A stretch of DNA of 64,000 nt from an uncultured Granulosicoccaceae bacterium (GCA_937927895.1 CALGKA010000064.1:1-64000), one strand, 5' to 3'; shown: positions 28,301-38,225, counted from the first letter of the stretch. Numbers and translations are program-made. Notes: generated by a model from the letters alone, not told the origin.

Positions 28301-28501
28301 GTTGAATCAGGCGTAGGTGAGGCTTGGCATTTCTACAATATTATCGAAAACAAAATGTTTGATTTTACCGCCAGCCAATTTGACGAGCCTGTAGTCTACA
28401 GTACAGTGCCATCTGATCGTGCTGAGGCATTTTTAGATGCTAACGAATCCGAATATTCGGCTTTAAGTTTGTCGGTAAAGCAGTACTTGCAATCACAATA
28501 G
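28301..28501 (+). pseudogene. YunG-family gene remnant (C-terminal part)
   Basis: A 66-codon frame without a start codon runs GVGEAWHFYNIIENKMFDFT, then SQFDEP, to a stop at 28499. The order GV..-H-(W/F)Y-N-(6-8 residues)-DFT.SQF matches the second half of YunG-family proteins, which are normally about 110-130 residues. The first half is missing, replaced by the end of idi in another frame. It is probably a truncated remnant. It occupies most of the 316-base gap after idi. Confidence 0.55.
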
Positions 28502-28611
28502 AACACGCTCGTGTTAATCTCGGAAATGTGCCTCAAGTGGTACTGTATTTCGCTACCTTCGTCTAAAATGGTTTAGACTATCCATTCATTGGTTCGAAAA
28601 TACTGACCTTC

Positions 28612-29352
28612 ATGGCACAAGCAACGCGATTAGTTCACGAGTTAAAAAACCAGCTGAAGCTTAAAGGTATTACCTACCGTGCGTTGGCGCAAGAATTAGA
28701 GCTATCGGAATCTGCAATTAAGCAGATGTTTTCAAGTGGCAACATGACACTCTCAAGGCTCGATCGTATTGGTGAGATCATCGGCTTAGAGTTGAGCGAT
28801 CTAGTGCGTTTAAGTGAAGATGCCGGCAAGCAATTACAGTCCCTTTCTATTGAACAAGAGTCCGAGCTGGTGGGTGATACCAAGTTGTTGTTGGTTGCCT
28901 ACTGTTTGGTCAATTATTGGACCTTCGTCGACATTCTTGATCGCTATGAATTGACAGAAGTAGAAGGCATTGGGTATCTCACCAGGCTGGACCGTATGAA
29001 GCTAATAGAATTATTGCCAGGCAACCGTGTTAAGCCGTTAATCTCCAGTAGTTTTAATTGGCAGCCCAACGGACCCATAGAGCACTATTTTCGCAAGGAA
29101 GTACAAGGCCAATTTTTCAATGCGAACTTTTCTCACGATGGCGGCATGCGGGTAGTGAAAAACGGCGATATTTCTATTGTTGCCAAGCAACAGATTATGC
29201 AAAGACTGCATTCGATAGGGCAGTTGTTTGATGATACGGTCCGTGAAGAGCGCAAGCTGCCGCTGGATCAGCGTGAGGGCACCACCATGGTATTGGCCAT
29301 ACGCAATTGGATGTTTCAGGCGTTTGTGTCGTTAGAGAGACCAATTGATTAG
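28612..29352 (+). CDS. XRE-family transcriptional regulator
   Basis: A 246-residue protein with an N-terminal Cro/CI helix-turn-helix at about residues 10-65 (YRALAQELELSESAIKQMFS and TLSRLDRIGEIIGLELSDL). A C-terminal domain of about 180 residues has no motif I recognise. It contains a conserved-looking run NGPIEHYFRKEVQGQFF and may bind a ligand or dimerise. It lies 84 bases before the glutathionyl-hydroquinone reductase gene on the same strand, which may be a target or simply a neighbour. Confidence 0.85.
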   Translation: MAQATRLVHELKNQLKLKGITYRALAQELELSESAIKQMFSSGNMTLSRLDRIGEIIGLELSDLVRLSEDAGKQLQSLSIEQESELVGDTKLLLVAYCLVNYWTFVDILDRYELTEVEGIGYLTRLDRMKLIELLPGNRVKPLISSSFNWQPNGPIEHYFRKEVQGQFFNANFSHDGGMRVVKNGDISIVAKQQIMQRLHSIGQLFDDTVREERKLPLDQREGTTMVLAIRNWMFQAFVSLERPID

Positions 29353-29436
29353 CTTTGTAGTAGCAGCCAAATTGTGAGGCAGGCAAATAGTGAGTTAAGG
29401 TTATACTATGGTTTTGAACTAGCGTTAGGACATAGT

Positions 29437-30417
29437 ATGGGACTCTTACAAGACGGCCAATGGGTTGATCAGTGGTACGACACCAAAGCCAGTGGTGGTC
29501 GCTTTGTTCGTAAAGCGCCTCAATTCCGAAATTGGATAACCGCAGATGGTGCGGCTGGCCCTAGTGGTGAAGGTGGCTTTAAGGCGCAAGCGGGTCGGTA
29601 TCACTTGTATGTGTCATTGGCATGCCCTTGGGCTCATCGTACTTTGATCTTCCGTGCTTTAAAAGGCCTTGAGGATATGATCAGCGTATCCACTGTGCAT
29701 TGGTATATGGCTGATAAAGGCTGGACCTTTCAAGCGGGTGATGGAGTAGTGCCTGATAACGTTAACAACGCAGATTACATGTACCAAATCTATACAGCTG
29801 CAATGCCAGATTATTCCGGGCGCGTTACAGTGCCTGTGATCTGGGATAAACAAAAGAACACAATTGTAACCAATGAGTCCCCTGAAATCATACGTATGTT
29901 TAATTCGGCTTTTGATGGAATCGGTGCCAAAGAGGGCGACTATTACCCGCAACATCTGCGCGATGAGATTGATGCGTTAAATGATCGTATATACGATACC
30001 GTTAATAACGGTGTGTATAAAGCAGGCTTTGCAACAACACAAGAGGCATACAAGGAAGCCGTAGAACCACTGTTTGACACTCTTGACTGGCTTGATCAGT
30101 GTTTATCGACTCAACGCTACTTAACGGGCAATACAATCACAGAGGCCGATTGGCGTTTGTTTACAACGCTTGTACGATTTGATCCGGTTTATGTGGGGCA
30201 CTTTAAGTGCAATATAAAACGTATTGTAGATTATGAAAATTTATCAGGCTATGTGCGAGATCTTTATCAGCAACCCGGTATTGCTTCAACTGTGAATATG
30301 GAGCACATAAAGAATCACTACTACGCAAGCCACGAAACCGTCAATCCATCGCGGGTGATACCGATGGGGCCAGCAATAGATTTTACATTACCGCACGATC
30401 GTATGCGTTTGAGCTAA
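29437..30417 (+). CDS. yqjG: Glutathionyl-hydroquinone reductase (Xi-class GST)
   Basis: A 326-residue enzyme that removes glutathione from glutathionyl-hydroquinones. Family marks are the N-terminal GGRFVRKAPQFRNWIT, the active-site Cys63 in LACPWAHRTL, SVTHW-like VSTVHWYM, VPVIWDKQKNTIVTNESPEI, and NNGVYKAGFATTQEAYKEA. The ATG at 29437 is chosen because AGGA lies about 7 bases upstream and the family begins with MGLL; the open frame extends 21 codons earlier without homology. A bidirectional terminator follows. Confidence 0.94.
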   Translation: MGLLQDGQWVDQWYDTKASGGRFVRKAPQFRNWITADGAAGPSGEGGFKAQAGRYHLYVSLACPWAHRTLIFRALKGLEDMISVSTVHWYMADKGWTFQAGDGVVPDNVNNADYMYQIYTAAMPDYSGRVTVPVIWDKQKNTIVTNESPEIIRMFNSAFDGIGAKEGDYYPQHLRDEIDALNDRIYDTVNNGVYKAGFATTQEAYKEAVEPLFDTLDWLDQCLSTQRYLTGNTITEADWRLFTTLVRFDPVYVGHFKCNIKRIVDYENLSGYVRDLYQQPGIASTVNMEHIKNHYYASHETVNPSRVIPMGPAIDFTLPHDRMRLS

Positions 30418-30456
30418 ACGCTTAAGCATGTTGCAAGATAAACGTTGAGAATGGTA

Positions 30457-30486
30457 AAAGTGTACAGGCAGAGGCCTGTACACTTT
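30457..30486 (+). terminator. Bidirectional terminator between convergent genes
   Basis: A perfect 13-bp stem (aaagtgtacaggc / gcctgtacacttt) has a 4-base loop. T-runs on either strand are short (TTT), so efficiency is uncertain. Its place between convergent stops at 30417 and 30498 supports the call. Confidence 0.7.
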
Positions 30487-30497
30487 AGGCCTGTTAC

Positions 30498-33400
30498 TTA
30501 CGGTGTAATGGTAGTGATTTCAGTACCACCAGCTGCTGTGTGTGTGAACAAGATCAGGTCGCTTCCGTTCTTAAACAAGCCAATCGGCGCTCCGGTCAGT
30601 GTTTCACTAGAGATCGGTACTAAGTTCGAGTCATAGTAGGCGAGTTCACCACCAGATTCTGTATTCACACCTATTACCAGTTGATCGTCTAGCCAAACAC
30701 CGACATCAAAAGCCCGACTGACCGCTCCTAGTTTTTCCAGGCTGGTAGAGTCAAAGTAGACAGCGCTGCCAATAAGTACCTTTAAGCCGTCTGGTGAAAC
30801 AAGAACAGGACCTGAAAATTCAAAGTCGTAATAGTAATTGGAATTCTCTGACTGAGTTACCTCGCCATTGTCATTTAAATACTCATACTTTAACTGATGG
30901 CGGCCTTCCTCATAGAAGTAGAGCTTTCGCGCAGTAGAATCCCAGGTGGAGGTTGTTACTCCATTAGAGTAGCTTATGGTGTGGGTCAAAGTGCCATCAT
31001 GACTATAGAAGTTAGCCTTGTCGGAATAGCCGTCTTTACTATTAATACGAATATGTGCGCCTGCATCTGCAATTGCACTTATAGACCCGCTGGCTGTTAG
31101 TAATATTGTTTCTTCCTGAGAAGTACCATCAAGTGAAATGTAACTCACCCAGCCTTCACTATAACCTAAGTATAAACGTTGTGAGTCTGCTGAGTAAGAC
31201 ATGGTGGTAGGACTGATAGCACCCAGTGCTGAAGTCGAGCCTACATAGAATGGAGCTACATAATCTTTATCAGTGCCGTCCCAACGATAGATTAAGTTTT
31301 CACTGATGTATAGCAGAAATACAGAGCCATCATCCGTACTTACTAATACATCAGGCTCGGTGGTGGGCATCAGTAGTGCGTAGTTGCAGGTGGTACCGTC
31401 ACCGTCTGTCAGTAATGCACATGCTGCATTGTTGGGGTAGGCATCCAGAACTAAGCCAGTAGTGCTGTCGGCTTCTGTGTAACCTTCGTTCCAGCTATCA
31501 GGGCTGCCATCAAAGTCAGAGTCTATAGATGCTGCAGCATCAAGCGGAAATGCATCGTCGCTGTTGAGCACTAAGTCATTGTCGCTATCATCAGTTGGAG
31601 TGTAGGTATTAACAACGTAGTCGTCTTCAGTCTTTGATAATACATAGTAGTTACCACCACTATGATAAATGTCAATTGGTGTTCCGCTAACAGTTGCTGT
31701 CTCTATTGGATTAAAGTTGGCGTCATAGCGTGTAATGAGTGTGTTTGAATCCAGTTCGTTTACCGTTACCAAGCCGTTGTCTGTTGACCAGTGTGCATTG
31801 ATAAATCCGTGCTGCAGATGCCCCACCTTGGATAAGTCAATGGTCGAATGCATGTCGCCGCTTGCGAATGCTACTAAGGATTCATCGGGGGAGAGCACAA
31901 TAGGTGGTTTGGGATCTGTGCCATGGCTTGTATAAAATGAACCGCGGTTAGTAACGCCACCGGTATCGTCAATGGTGTAGCTGTTAAATTCACCCCAGTA
32001 GTCTATAAATAACAGCTTGCTATGGGTATCACTCCATACACTTGCATGGGGCACATCATTGCTCTGAGAGGTTGAAGTATGTAGCGTACCATCGGCGGTC
32101 AATGTTGAATATATAGAGTAGTAGCTGTCTTCGGTAATAATTATATTCTCACCGCTTTCGGCTATTTTTCCCGCTTCGTGAGTTAATGTGTGAAAGTACA
32201 CAGACTCAAGTGTCGCTTCATCAATGGTAGTAATCACTCCAGATGAAAAGCCCAGGTATAGTTTCTCATGCGAGCTTGAATAGCGTATGGCTAGAAGGTT
32301 TGTGCCCTCTACAGAGAACGACTCAGGTGCAATTGGGTCAAGCCATGTGCCGGTTGTCAGGTCCATGCGAAAAAGCACATTGGCGTCAGCTGACTTATTC
32401 AGCATATACGCAATGCCATTATCACTGATTTCAATCTGGCTGATGTTTTCAAGCAGGGTAACAATGCACTCTCCGCCAACCGCATCGGTTTCGGCGCTAC
32501 ACAGGCTGTTATACGGTGCTGCGTCTGCTGTATCTTCTACATCGTCGCCATCATCATCCGGGTCTGCGTTATCGCCGATGCCGTCTTCGTCAAAATCAAC
32601 CGTTTCAGTGGCATCTAATGGGAAGGCATCGTAGTAGTCGTTGATGCCGTCACCGTCATCATCGCGGTCGTTATAGTTGTCAGTGCCGTCACCATCGGTA
32701 TCGACACCGCGAGTTGAACTGAGCGGGTACGGATCATCAATGTCTAGTACACCGTCGTTGTCGTCGTCGGGGTCTGCGTTATTGCCGATGCCATCTTGAT
32801 CGGTATCCTGTGATTCATCCGGGTCAGTTGGGAATGCATCCCAGTAGTCCTCGACGCCGTCGTTGTCGTTATCCCAATCTGCGTTGTCGCCAATGCCGTC
32901 ACCGTCTATGTCAGATGATTCCTGCGGGTTGTTTGGAAAGGCGTCGTCCGTATCTAATACGGTATCGTTATCGTCGTCAGGGTCTGCGTTATCACCAGTG
33001 CCGTCTAGATCACTGTCAGAAGATTCAGCAGCATCTACCGGGAATAGATCGTATACGTCTATAACACCGTCGTTGTCGTTGTCGTCATCTATTACATCTG
33101 GAAAGCCATCGCCGTCAGTATCGATGCTGTTGTTTACATCTAGTGGATACGAATCGATAGCATCGGGGGTGCCATCGTTATCATCGTCGGTGTCTGCGTT
33201 GTTACCGATTCCGTCCATATCGGTGTCGCGGGCTTCGCTTGCATCTAATGGGAATAGATCGTAGCGATCAATGAATCCATCGTTGTCGTCATCGCGGTCA
33301 AAATTGTCGCCCAGGCCGTCGCGATCGTTGTCAGATGATTCAGAGGGTAGCAGTGGAAAGGCATCTTTACTGTCGTGTACACCGTCGTTGTCGTCATCGG

Positions 33401-34868
33401 TGTCTGCGTTGTTGCCTATACCATCGCCATCGGTATCGAATTGTTCGGCAGCATCAAGCGGGAATATATCTATGCTATCTGCAATGCCGTCGTTGTCGTC
33501 GTCAAAGTCAGTGTTGTTACCCATGCCATCGGAATCAGTGTCAAGAAACTCTGAATCAATTAAGCTGAATGCATCGTCAGTATCGTCGACGCCATCGTCG
33601 TCATCGTCGCTATCTGCATTGTTGCCCGTGCCATCGTTGTCTGTATCAAACTGCTCTGATGGGTTAAGCGGGAATTTATCGAAAATATCCAATGCACCGT
33701 CGTTGTCGTCATCGGTATCGAGGTTGTCACCAAAGCCGTCGCCGTCGGTGTCTGTGCTTTCGGTCGCGATAAACGGAAAAGCATCTTTAGTATTGGGTAC
33801 GCCATCGTTGTCAATATCGGTATCGGCGTTGTTACCTATGTTGTCGCCGTCTAAATCGAAAGCTTCATCAGGATTTAACGGGAATACATCCATAGCGTCA
33901 GATACACCATCACCGTCGTCGTCCCAATCAAATGCGTCTGCGATTCCGTCGCTGTCAGTGTCGGTTAAGGGGCCGTTGTCAGGCGTTAAGTCGTTGGCAA
34001 AATAAGTGATATCTTCTATGGTAGATCGATCAAGTAGGTTGCTTTCAATGAGATTGTTGGTCAAGTGAGTGAGCGCCCTGCCATCTGGGATGAGCTCGGT
34101 TACTTTCACACCGTTACTGGTAAGAATAGTAAGCGCTTCATTGTCGAAGTCTTGATCGGCTTCGAAATCCAGTATGGTTCCATCGGGAATCGAATGGGCA
34201 GCGGTATCAATGGTAATACCATTTTCGGGATCGCTATCGTTATCAAGTGTTTGCAACAGACGTGCAACGTTTTTAACACCCGGGTGATCAATGCTGCCCT
34301 CTGGAAATAAATCCATTGGGGTGATCAATCCTTTGGCGGGAATGCTGGGGAGCGTTATGCCGCCAATTGAAAACTGAATGTCATTGCCTTCAATATACTT
34401 GAACTCACCAATAGCATTGGTAAAGCCGCCAATCAGCCCCGATTTATAAGCAATATTACCAACCGCCGCATCTATAAACCTACCGGTCTTTATTGTGCTT
34501 ACGGGGGTTTCGGTATCCGTTGTAGTAGTCGGTGCGGTAGGTGTTGTAGTACTTGTTGGAGCAGTTGGTGTTGTAGTGCTTGTTGGAGCAATTGGTGTTG
34601 GGGCAGTGACAGGATTAGTCGCGACTGTTGTGGTTGCAGGTGTCGGCGTGGTGGGTGTCGCTACTGGGTTGTTTGAATCGGGCGATGCTACATCACCTGG
34701 CGTGCCATTGTTGTTAGTCGATGCAGTGATAGTGGTTGGTGCATCGAGGCTGTTACCTCCACAAGCACCCAATGCACCTGTCAGCGCCATCGCGAGCATG
34801 AGCTTCTTTAAATTATGCTCTGGTCGGTTAAAAGGACTTAGTGCTCGGGTAGTTATATGATTGTGCAA
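30498..34868 (-). CDS. Giant TSP3-repeat lipoprotein with duplicated propeller-like modules
   Basis: A 1456-residue lipoprotein. TTG 34868 is supported by AGGAG 7 bases upstream. The signal peptide ends in lipobox GALGAC (Cys36). A Thr/Pro/Ala-rich linker follows (about 40-125), encoded by near-identical tandem units (TTTPTAPTS). A beta-rich domain (about 130-290; GRFIDAAVGNIAYKSG, FKYIEGNDIQFSIGG) comes next. About twenty TSP3 repeats of the DTDGDGIGNNADTDDDNDGV type fill about 300-785. Two homologous modules of about 300 residues close the protein, separated by a short TSP3 stretch. Probably surface-exposed and Ca2+-stabilised. Ligand unknown. Confidence 0.85.
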   Translation of the reverse strand: MHNHITTRALSPFNRPEHNLKKLMLAMALTGALGACGGNSLDAPTTITASTNNNGTPGDVASPDSNNPVATPTTPTPATTTVATNPVTAPTPIAPTSTTTPTAPTSTTTPTAPTTTTDTETPVSTIKTGRFIDAAVGNIAYKSGLIGGFTNAIGEFKYIEGNDIQFSIGGITLPSIPAKGLITPMDLFPEGSIDHPGVKNVARLLQTLDNDSDPENGITIDTAAHSIPDGTILDFEADQDFDNEALTILTSNGVKVTELIPDGRALTHLTNNLIESNLLDRSTIEDITYFANDLTPDNGPLTDTDSDGIADAFDWDDDGDGVSDAMDVFPLNPDEAFDLDGDNIGNNADTDIDNDGVPNTKDAFPFIATESTDTDGDGFGDNLDTDDDNDGALDIFDKFPLNPSEQFDTDNDGTGNNADSDDDDDGVDDTDDAFSLIDSEFLDTDSDGMGNNTDFDDDNDGIADSIDIFPLDAAEQFDTDGDGIGNNADTDDDNDGVHDSKDAFPLLPSESSDNDRDGLGDNFDRDDDNDGFIDRYDLFPLDASEARDTDMDGIGNNADTDDDNDGTPDAIDSYPLDVNNSIDTDGDGFPDVIDDDNDNDGVIDVYDLFPVDAAESSDSDLDGTGDNADPDDDNDTVLDTDDAFPNNPQESSDIDGDGIGDNADWDNDNDGVEDYWDAFPTDPDESQDTDQDGIGNNADPDDDNDGVLDIDDPYPLSSTRGVDTDGDGTDNYNDRDDDGDGINDYYDAFPLDATETVDFDEDGIGDNADPDDDGDDVEDTADAAPYNSLCSAETDAVGGECIVTLLENISQIEISDNGIAYMLNKSADANVLFRMDLTTGTWLDPIAPESFSVEGTNLLAIRYSSSHEKLYLGFSSGVITTIDEATLESVYFHTLTHEAGKIAESGENIIITEDSYYSIYSTLTADGTLHTSTSQSNDVPHASVWSDTHSKLLFIDYWGEFNSYTIDDTGGVTNRGSFYTSHGTDPKPPIVLSPDESLVAFASGDMHSTIDLSKVGHLQHGFINAHWSTDNGLVTVNELDSNTLITRYDANFNPIETATVSGTPIDIYHSGGNYYVLSKTEDDYVVNTYTPTDDSDNDLVLNSDDAFPLDAAASIDSDFDGSPDSWNEGYTEADSTTGLVLDAYPNNAACALLTDGDGTTCNYALLMPTTEPDVLVSTDDGSVFLLYISENLIYRWDGTDKDYVAPFYVGSTSALGAISPTTMSYSADSQRLYLGYSEGWVSYISLDGTSQEETILLTASGSISAIADAGAHIRINSKDGYSDKANFYSHDGTLTHTISYSNGVTTSTWDSTARKLYFYEEGRHQLKYEYLNDNGEVTQSENSNYYYDFEFSGPVLVSPDGLKVLIGSAVYFDSTSLEKLGAVSRAFDVGVWLDDQLVIGVNTESGGELAYYDSNLVPISSETLTGAPIGLFKNGSDLILFTHTAAGGTEITTITP

Positions 34869-35114
34869 ACTAATACTCCTGACTTCTTTAACAACATTCC
34901 ATGACGCACAGCGTTAGATGCTGGCTCAATATCGCTTCTATCAAAAAGACTCCGCTTATAGGGTCAGCGCTCCATTTAACAGTTTTTAAAGACCACTATT
35001 GAGAGAGTGTGATGGACTACTTCTTTTATCAGCGGAAGTGCCAATGTGATCACACGGATGCCAGGGCTCGTCTAGCGGGGGGGTAAGGGGCAGGTAAAGG
35101 GAGGGTCTTTAATA

Positions 35115-35897
35115 TTAACCGGCGCGCAAGGCGAGGATTTCTTTAATATTGATTTTATCCGGATAAAGGCAGAACTCTGGGTTTTGCTCTTCAATGGCAA
35201 TTATAGACATACGATCAGCCAGTTCGTTGCCTTCTACGCCAACGTGTCCGTTAACGTGCAGCACTTTGATTTGATCTTTTATGGTTTGATACAAATAGTA
35301 CTGTTCTTTTATAAGCTCGAGGTTTTTGATTTCACCGCTGGGTTTGGTCCAGCCTTTTTTCTCCCAGCCCAGAGCCCACTGGGTCACACACTGAATTGAA
35401 TATTTAGAATCACACAGAATACAAACGCTGCGTTTTTGTTTTATCTCTTGTTTTGCAACCATCAATGCCTGATGTAAGGCGTTAAGCTCTGCAGTGTTAT
35501 TGGTGCCTTGTGGATTATACAGGCCATACCAAAGCTCATCGATTTTGCCATCGCGATAAATCGCCATGCCAGAGCCAGCTTCACCAGGGTTGGGTTCACA
35601 GCCACCATCAGTAAATATGAGAGTGTCTTCAGTGAGTGTTGCAATATCTTCTGCTGACCAGGTTTTTGGGGTGATCCGGTTACTGGGCTTTTTAGTGCCT
35701 GACGCGCTGTTGCCGCTTGTAGTTTTGCCAATGGCGCTCGGGCCACTTTTAAAAGCCGCTTCTGCCTCTGCGCGCGTTGGGAATGATTTGTATTTTGCCC
35801 CGGCAACACCTTGCACTTTTTGTCTACAGGTTTCCCAGTCAGTGAATATGCCTGTCTCGTGGCCTTGCCATACAACATAGAATTTACTTTTTGCCAC
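35115..35897 (-). CDS. rnhA: Ribonuclease HI with N-terminal viroplasmin-like domain
   Basis: A 260-residue RNase H1. The N-terminal 50 residues form a caulimovirus-viroplasmin/RNase H1 hybrid-binding domain (FYVVWQGHETGIFTDWETC, then YKSFPTRAEAEAAF), common in eukaryotic and some bacterial enzymes. After a Ser/Thr/Lys linker, the RNase H fold has the catalytic acids D97 (FTDGGCEPNPG), E137 (TNNTAELNAL), D163 (LCDSKYSI) and D228 (GNELADRMS). It cleaves RNA in RNA-DNA hybrids. It is downstream of cobS on the same strand but separated by 82 bases and functionally unrelated. Confidence 0.96.
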   Translation of the reverse strand: MAKSKFYVVWQGHETGIFTDWETCRQKVQGVAGAKYKSFPTRAEAEAAFKSGPSAIGKTTSGNSASGTKKPSNRITPKTWSAEDIATLTEDTLIFTDGGCEPNPGEAGSGMAIYRDGKIDELWYGLYNPQGTNNTAELNALHQALMVAKQEIKQKRSVCILCDSKYSIQCVTQWALGWEKKGWTKPSGEIKNLELIKEQYYLYQTIKDQIKVLHVNGHVGVEGNELADRMSIIAIEEQNPEFCLYPDKINIKEILALRAG

Positions 35898-35979
35898 GGT
35901 GCTTGGTTGCTCTCTTAATCGGTTAGGTTGTATTGATGTCAGAGCTATAATAAGCGATGTGGAGTGGCTTGTCAGTGGC

Positions 35980-36753
35980 TTAAGAAATACCTTTAATCCA
36001 TTGAGAAGCCATCACAAGGTATACCAGCAGTTCGATAAGTGAATTTATTGCACCTAGCACATCACCGGTGATTCCACCGAGCTTGCGTCTTACATACCAC
36101 TGTGCGCACCATAAACCGACAAGCACTACAGGTACAACCACCACTGCTTTATAGCCGAAGCATAAGAGGCTGCAGAACAGGGCGAAGCAAGAGCTCCCTA
36201 TCACTTCAGTAGTGGTGACCATTGCGGCAAAGGGTTTGCCTGTGCCTTGTTCTCGAACATACGTATTGTTTTTAATGAGTGGTGCAGATGTCCAGCGGCT
36301 TATCATGTGTGCGCCTGCAATTGTCCACATGGCGGTGTTTGCATCGAGCAACGCAATAGCGCCCACTTTAGCTAGTATGGACAGTAGCAGTGCCACACTG
36401 CCGTACGTACCAATTCGACTGTCACGCATAATAGTGAGTTTTTTTTCTATTTCAAACGCACCACCGATACCGTCTGCTGAATCGGCCAAACCGTCTTCAT
36501 GGAATGCACCTGTTGCTATTACCGCAGCGCAAACAGCGAATACAGCGCCGATGGTTGCAGACCATCCGTTGGAACCGAGCCACCATGCAACGGCAGCGAT
36601 GGTGCCAACCAGTAAGCCTACTACAGGAAAGTAGGCTGTGCTCTTGGCCAGTTCTTCCTCAGACCAGCTGAGTTTAATGGGTGCCGGTAAGCGAGTCATA
36701 AACGTTTGCGCGACAAAATAACGATTGCAGGCGTGTTTGAATAGTTCAATCAT
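35980..36753 (-). CDS. cobS: Adenosylcobinamide-GDP ribazoletransferase CobS
   Basis: A membrane enzyme of 257 residues joining adenosylcobinamide-GDP to alpha-ribazole (phosphate), the last assembly step of cobalamin. The motif FHEDGLADSADGIGG with acidic residues that bind Mg2+, the following KLTIMRDSRIGTYG, and five to six hydrophobic helices are characteristic. It lies 15 bases after cobT on the same strand, forming a cobT-cobS operon divergent from the riboswitch-controlled uptake genes. Its donor substrate must come from CobU, whose gene here is frameshifted. Confidence 0.95.
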   Translation of the reverse strand: MIELFKHACNRYFVAQTFMTRLPAPIKLSWSEEELAKSTAYFPVVGLLVGTIAAVAWWLGSNGWSATIGAVFAVCAAVIATGAFHEDGLADSADGIGGAFEIEKKLTIMRDSRIGTYGSVALLLSILAKVGAIALLDANTAMWTIAGAHMISRWTSAPLIKNNTYVREQGTGKPFAAMVTTTEVIGSSCFALFCSLLCFGYKAVVVVPVVLVGLWCAQWYVRRKLGGITGDVLGAINSLIELLVYLVMASQWIKGIS

Positions 36754-36768
36754 AGAGATGCTTACTTG

Positions 36769-37803
36769 CTATAGCTCACGATCAACACCGGCTGATTCGA
36801 AGGTCGCCATGTCATTCAGTATTGCTACCGCACTGCGTATAAGGGGTATAGCGAGTGTTGCACCGCTGCCTTCACCGAGGCGTAAGTCAAGGCTTAACAA
36901 AGGTCTGGCATTTAAATGTGATAGGGCGGCTGTGTGACCGGGCTCTGCAGAGCGATGACTGAACACTAAGTGTTCGCGAACAGAACTATCCATACCAACA
37001 GCGCAAAGTGCGGCGGCGGTAGCTATGTAGCCGTCTACGACAATGGCAATAGCGTGTTGACGGGCTTGAAGCATTGCGCCGGCCAGTGCGGCAATTTCAA
37101 AACCCCCCATGTTTTGCAACACCTGTTTGGGATCACGTGAGCCATGGCAAGACAGTATGCGTTCAACGATGGTGATTTTGTGGCTGATTCCATCGCGGTC
37201 TAGTCCGGTGCCCGGGCCAACACTTTTAGTGGCGCTTACTTTACTAAGCGCCGACACTATAGCGGCGGCTGAAGTGGTGTTGCCAATACCCATTTCTCCT
37301 AACGCCACTAACGTGGCCCCTGATGCAGCGGCTCTTTGCACGGCGGTGCGTCCAGCGTTTATAGCTTGTTCAAGTTGGGTGGTGTCCATCGCAGGGGTAG
37401 TGGTACTATTTTTAGTGCCATCGGCGATCTTTTCATTCACCACCCCCGTGATAGCGTCTCCGATGACACCGACGTTGACCACCTCAAGATCAATTTGATT
37501 GGCCTTGCATAATGCATTAGCAGCTGCACCACCGCTGGCAAAGTTCACTAACATTTGTTGAGTGACGGCTTGAGGGTAGGCGCTAATGCCTTCTTCCACT
37601 ACACCGTGATCGGCGGCGAATAAAATGGTTCGTGCAATGCGGGTATCAGGGTGTAATGTTTTTTGGATCGCACTGATTTGCATGGCGACTTTTTCCAACG
37701 CACCCAGTGAGCCGGGTGGTTTGGTCTTTTGGTCGAGTGCGGCTGCCGCCTGATTTATTCGCGTGACGAATTCATCGCTAAACAAAGGGTCTTTGGGGCA
37801 CAT
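36769..37803 (-). CDS. cobT: Nicotinate-nucleotide-dimethylbenzimidazole phosphoribosyltransferase CobT
   Basis: A 344-residue enzyme activating the lower ligand to alpha-ribazole 5'-phosphate. Family motifs are DQKTKPPGSLGALE, FAADHGVVEEGISAYPQAVT, MLVNFASGGAAANALC, GEMGIGNTTSAAA and the C-terminal LRLGEGSGATLAIPL with the catalytic Glu. It starts at ATG 37803. It is the first gene of the cobT-cobS pair, whose promoter must lie in the 504-base divergent gap that also holds the riboswitch on the other strand. Confidence 0.96.
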   Translation of the reverse strand: MCPKDPLFSDEFVTRINQAAAALDQKTKPPGSLGALEKVAMQISAIQKTLHPDTRIARTILFAADHGVVEEGISAYPQAVTQQMLVNFASGGAAANALCKANQIDLEVVNVGVIGDAITGVVNEKIADGTKNSTTTPAMDTTQLEQAINAGRTAVQRAAASGATLVALGEMGIGNTTSAAAIVSALSKVSATKSVGPGTGLDRDGISHKITIVERILSCHGSRDPKQVLQNMGGFEIAALAGAMLQARQHAIAIVVDGYIATAAALCAVGMDSSVREHLVFSHRSAEPGHTAALSHLNARPLLSLDLRLGEGSGATLAIPLIRSAVAILNDMATFESAGVDREL

Positions 37804-38004
37804 GTTCTATCAGCTCAATCTCGGTTAAAAAACTCCGCGCATGCTATCGCACCTGGCGGGTTGGCGTTTCATTATCTAAACCGAATGCATTGGCGACCAC
37901 CGATTATCAAAAACCGCCCTTGTGAAGGCAACTCCAGACGAACCGTTAGCCAGAACCGAGTGAAGTAATGTGATGATTGTTGATAGCTGGCTACTTTTCG
38001 TTCA

Positions 38005-38225
38005 TCATGCCGCATCGGTCCTTTTGGGGCGGCCTGAATATTGGCCGTTGGGGAACCGGGTGCCGCTTAAGCCTTTGGAGGTTCAAGTGAATTCCCGGAC
38101 TGCCCTCGCAACTGTGAACGGAGAGCGCTATTTCGCGAGACTAAAAAAGTCTCAGCCACTGGCTTAGCTGCTGGGAAGGTAGAAATAGTTAGCGTTGACC
38201 CGTAAGTCAGGATATCCGCCGGTGA
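38005..38225 (+). promoter_or_regulatory. Cobalamin riboswitch upstream of btuB
   Basis: The leader carries the conserved blocks of an AdoCbl riboswitch in order: a gggtgcc-like segment near 38057, a ctcgcaactgtgaacgg segment around 38104, GCCACTGG at 38155-38162, gggaagg near 38173, gacccgtaagtc, and the B12 box ending aggatatccgcc at about 38209-38220. It ends about 85 bases before the btuB start. High cobalamin should therefore block expression of btuB and of the genes behind it. Confidence 0.92.

Noticed and set aside
33271-34005. Long plus-strand frame of 244 codons
   Set aside because: It is the complement of the TSP3 repeats of the large lipoprotein; its Ser/Pro repeat composition is a by-product of Asp/Gly codons.
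37970-38167. Plus-strand frame of 65 codons
   Set aside because: It lies inside the cobalamin riboswitch; conserved RNA blocks explain the sequence.
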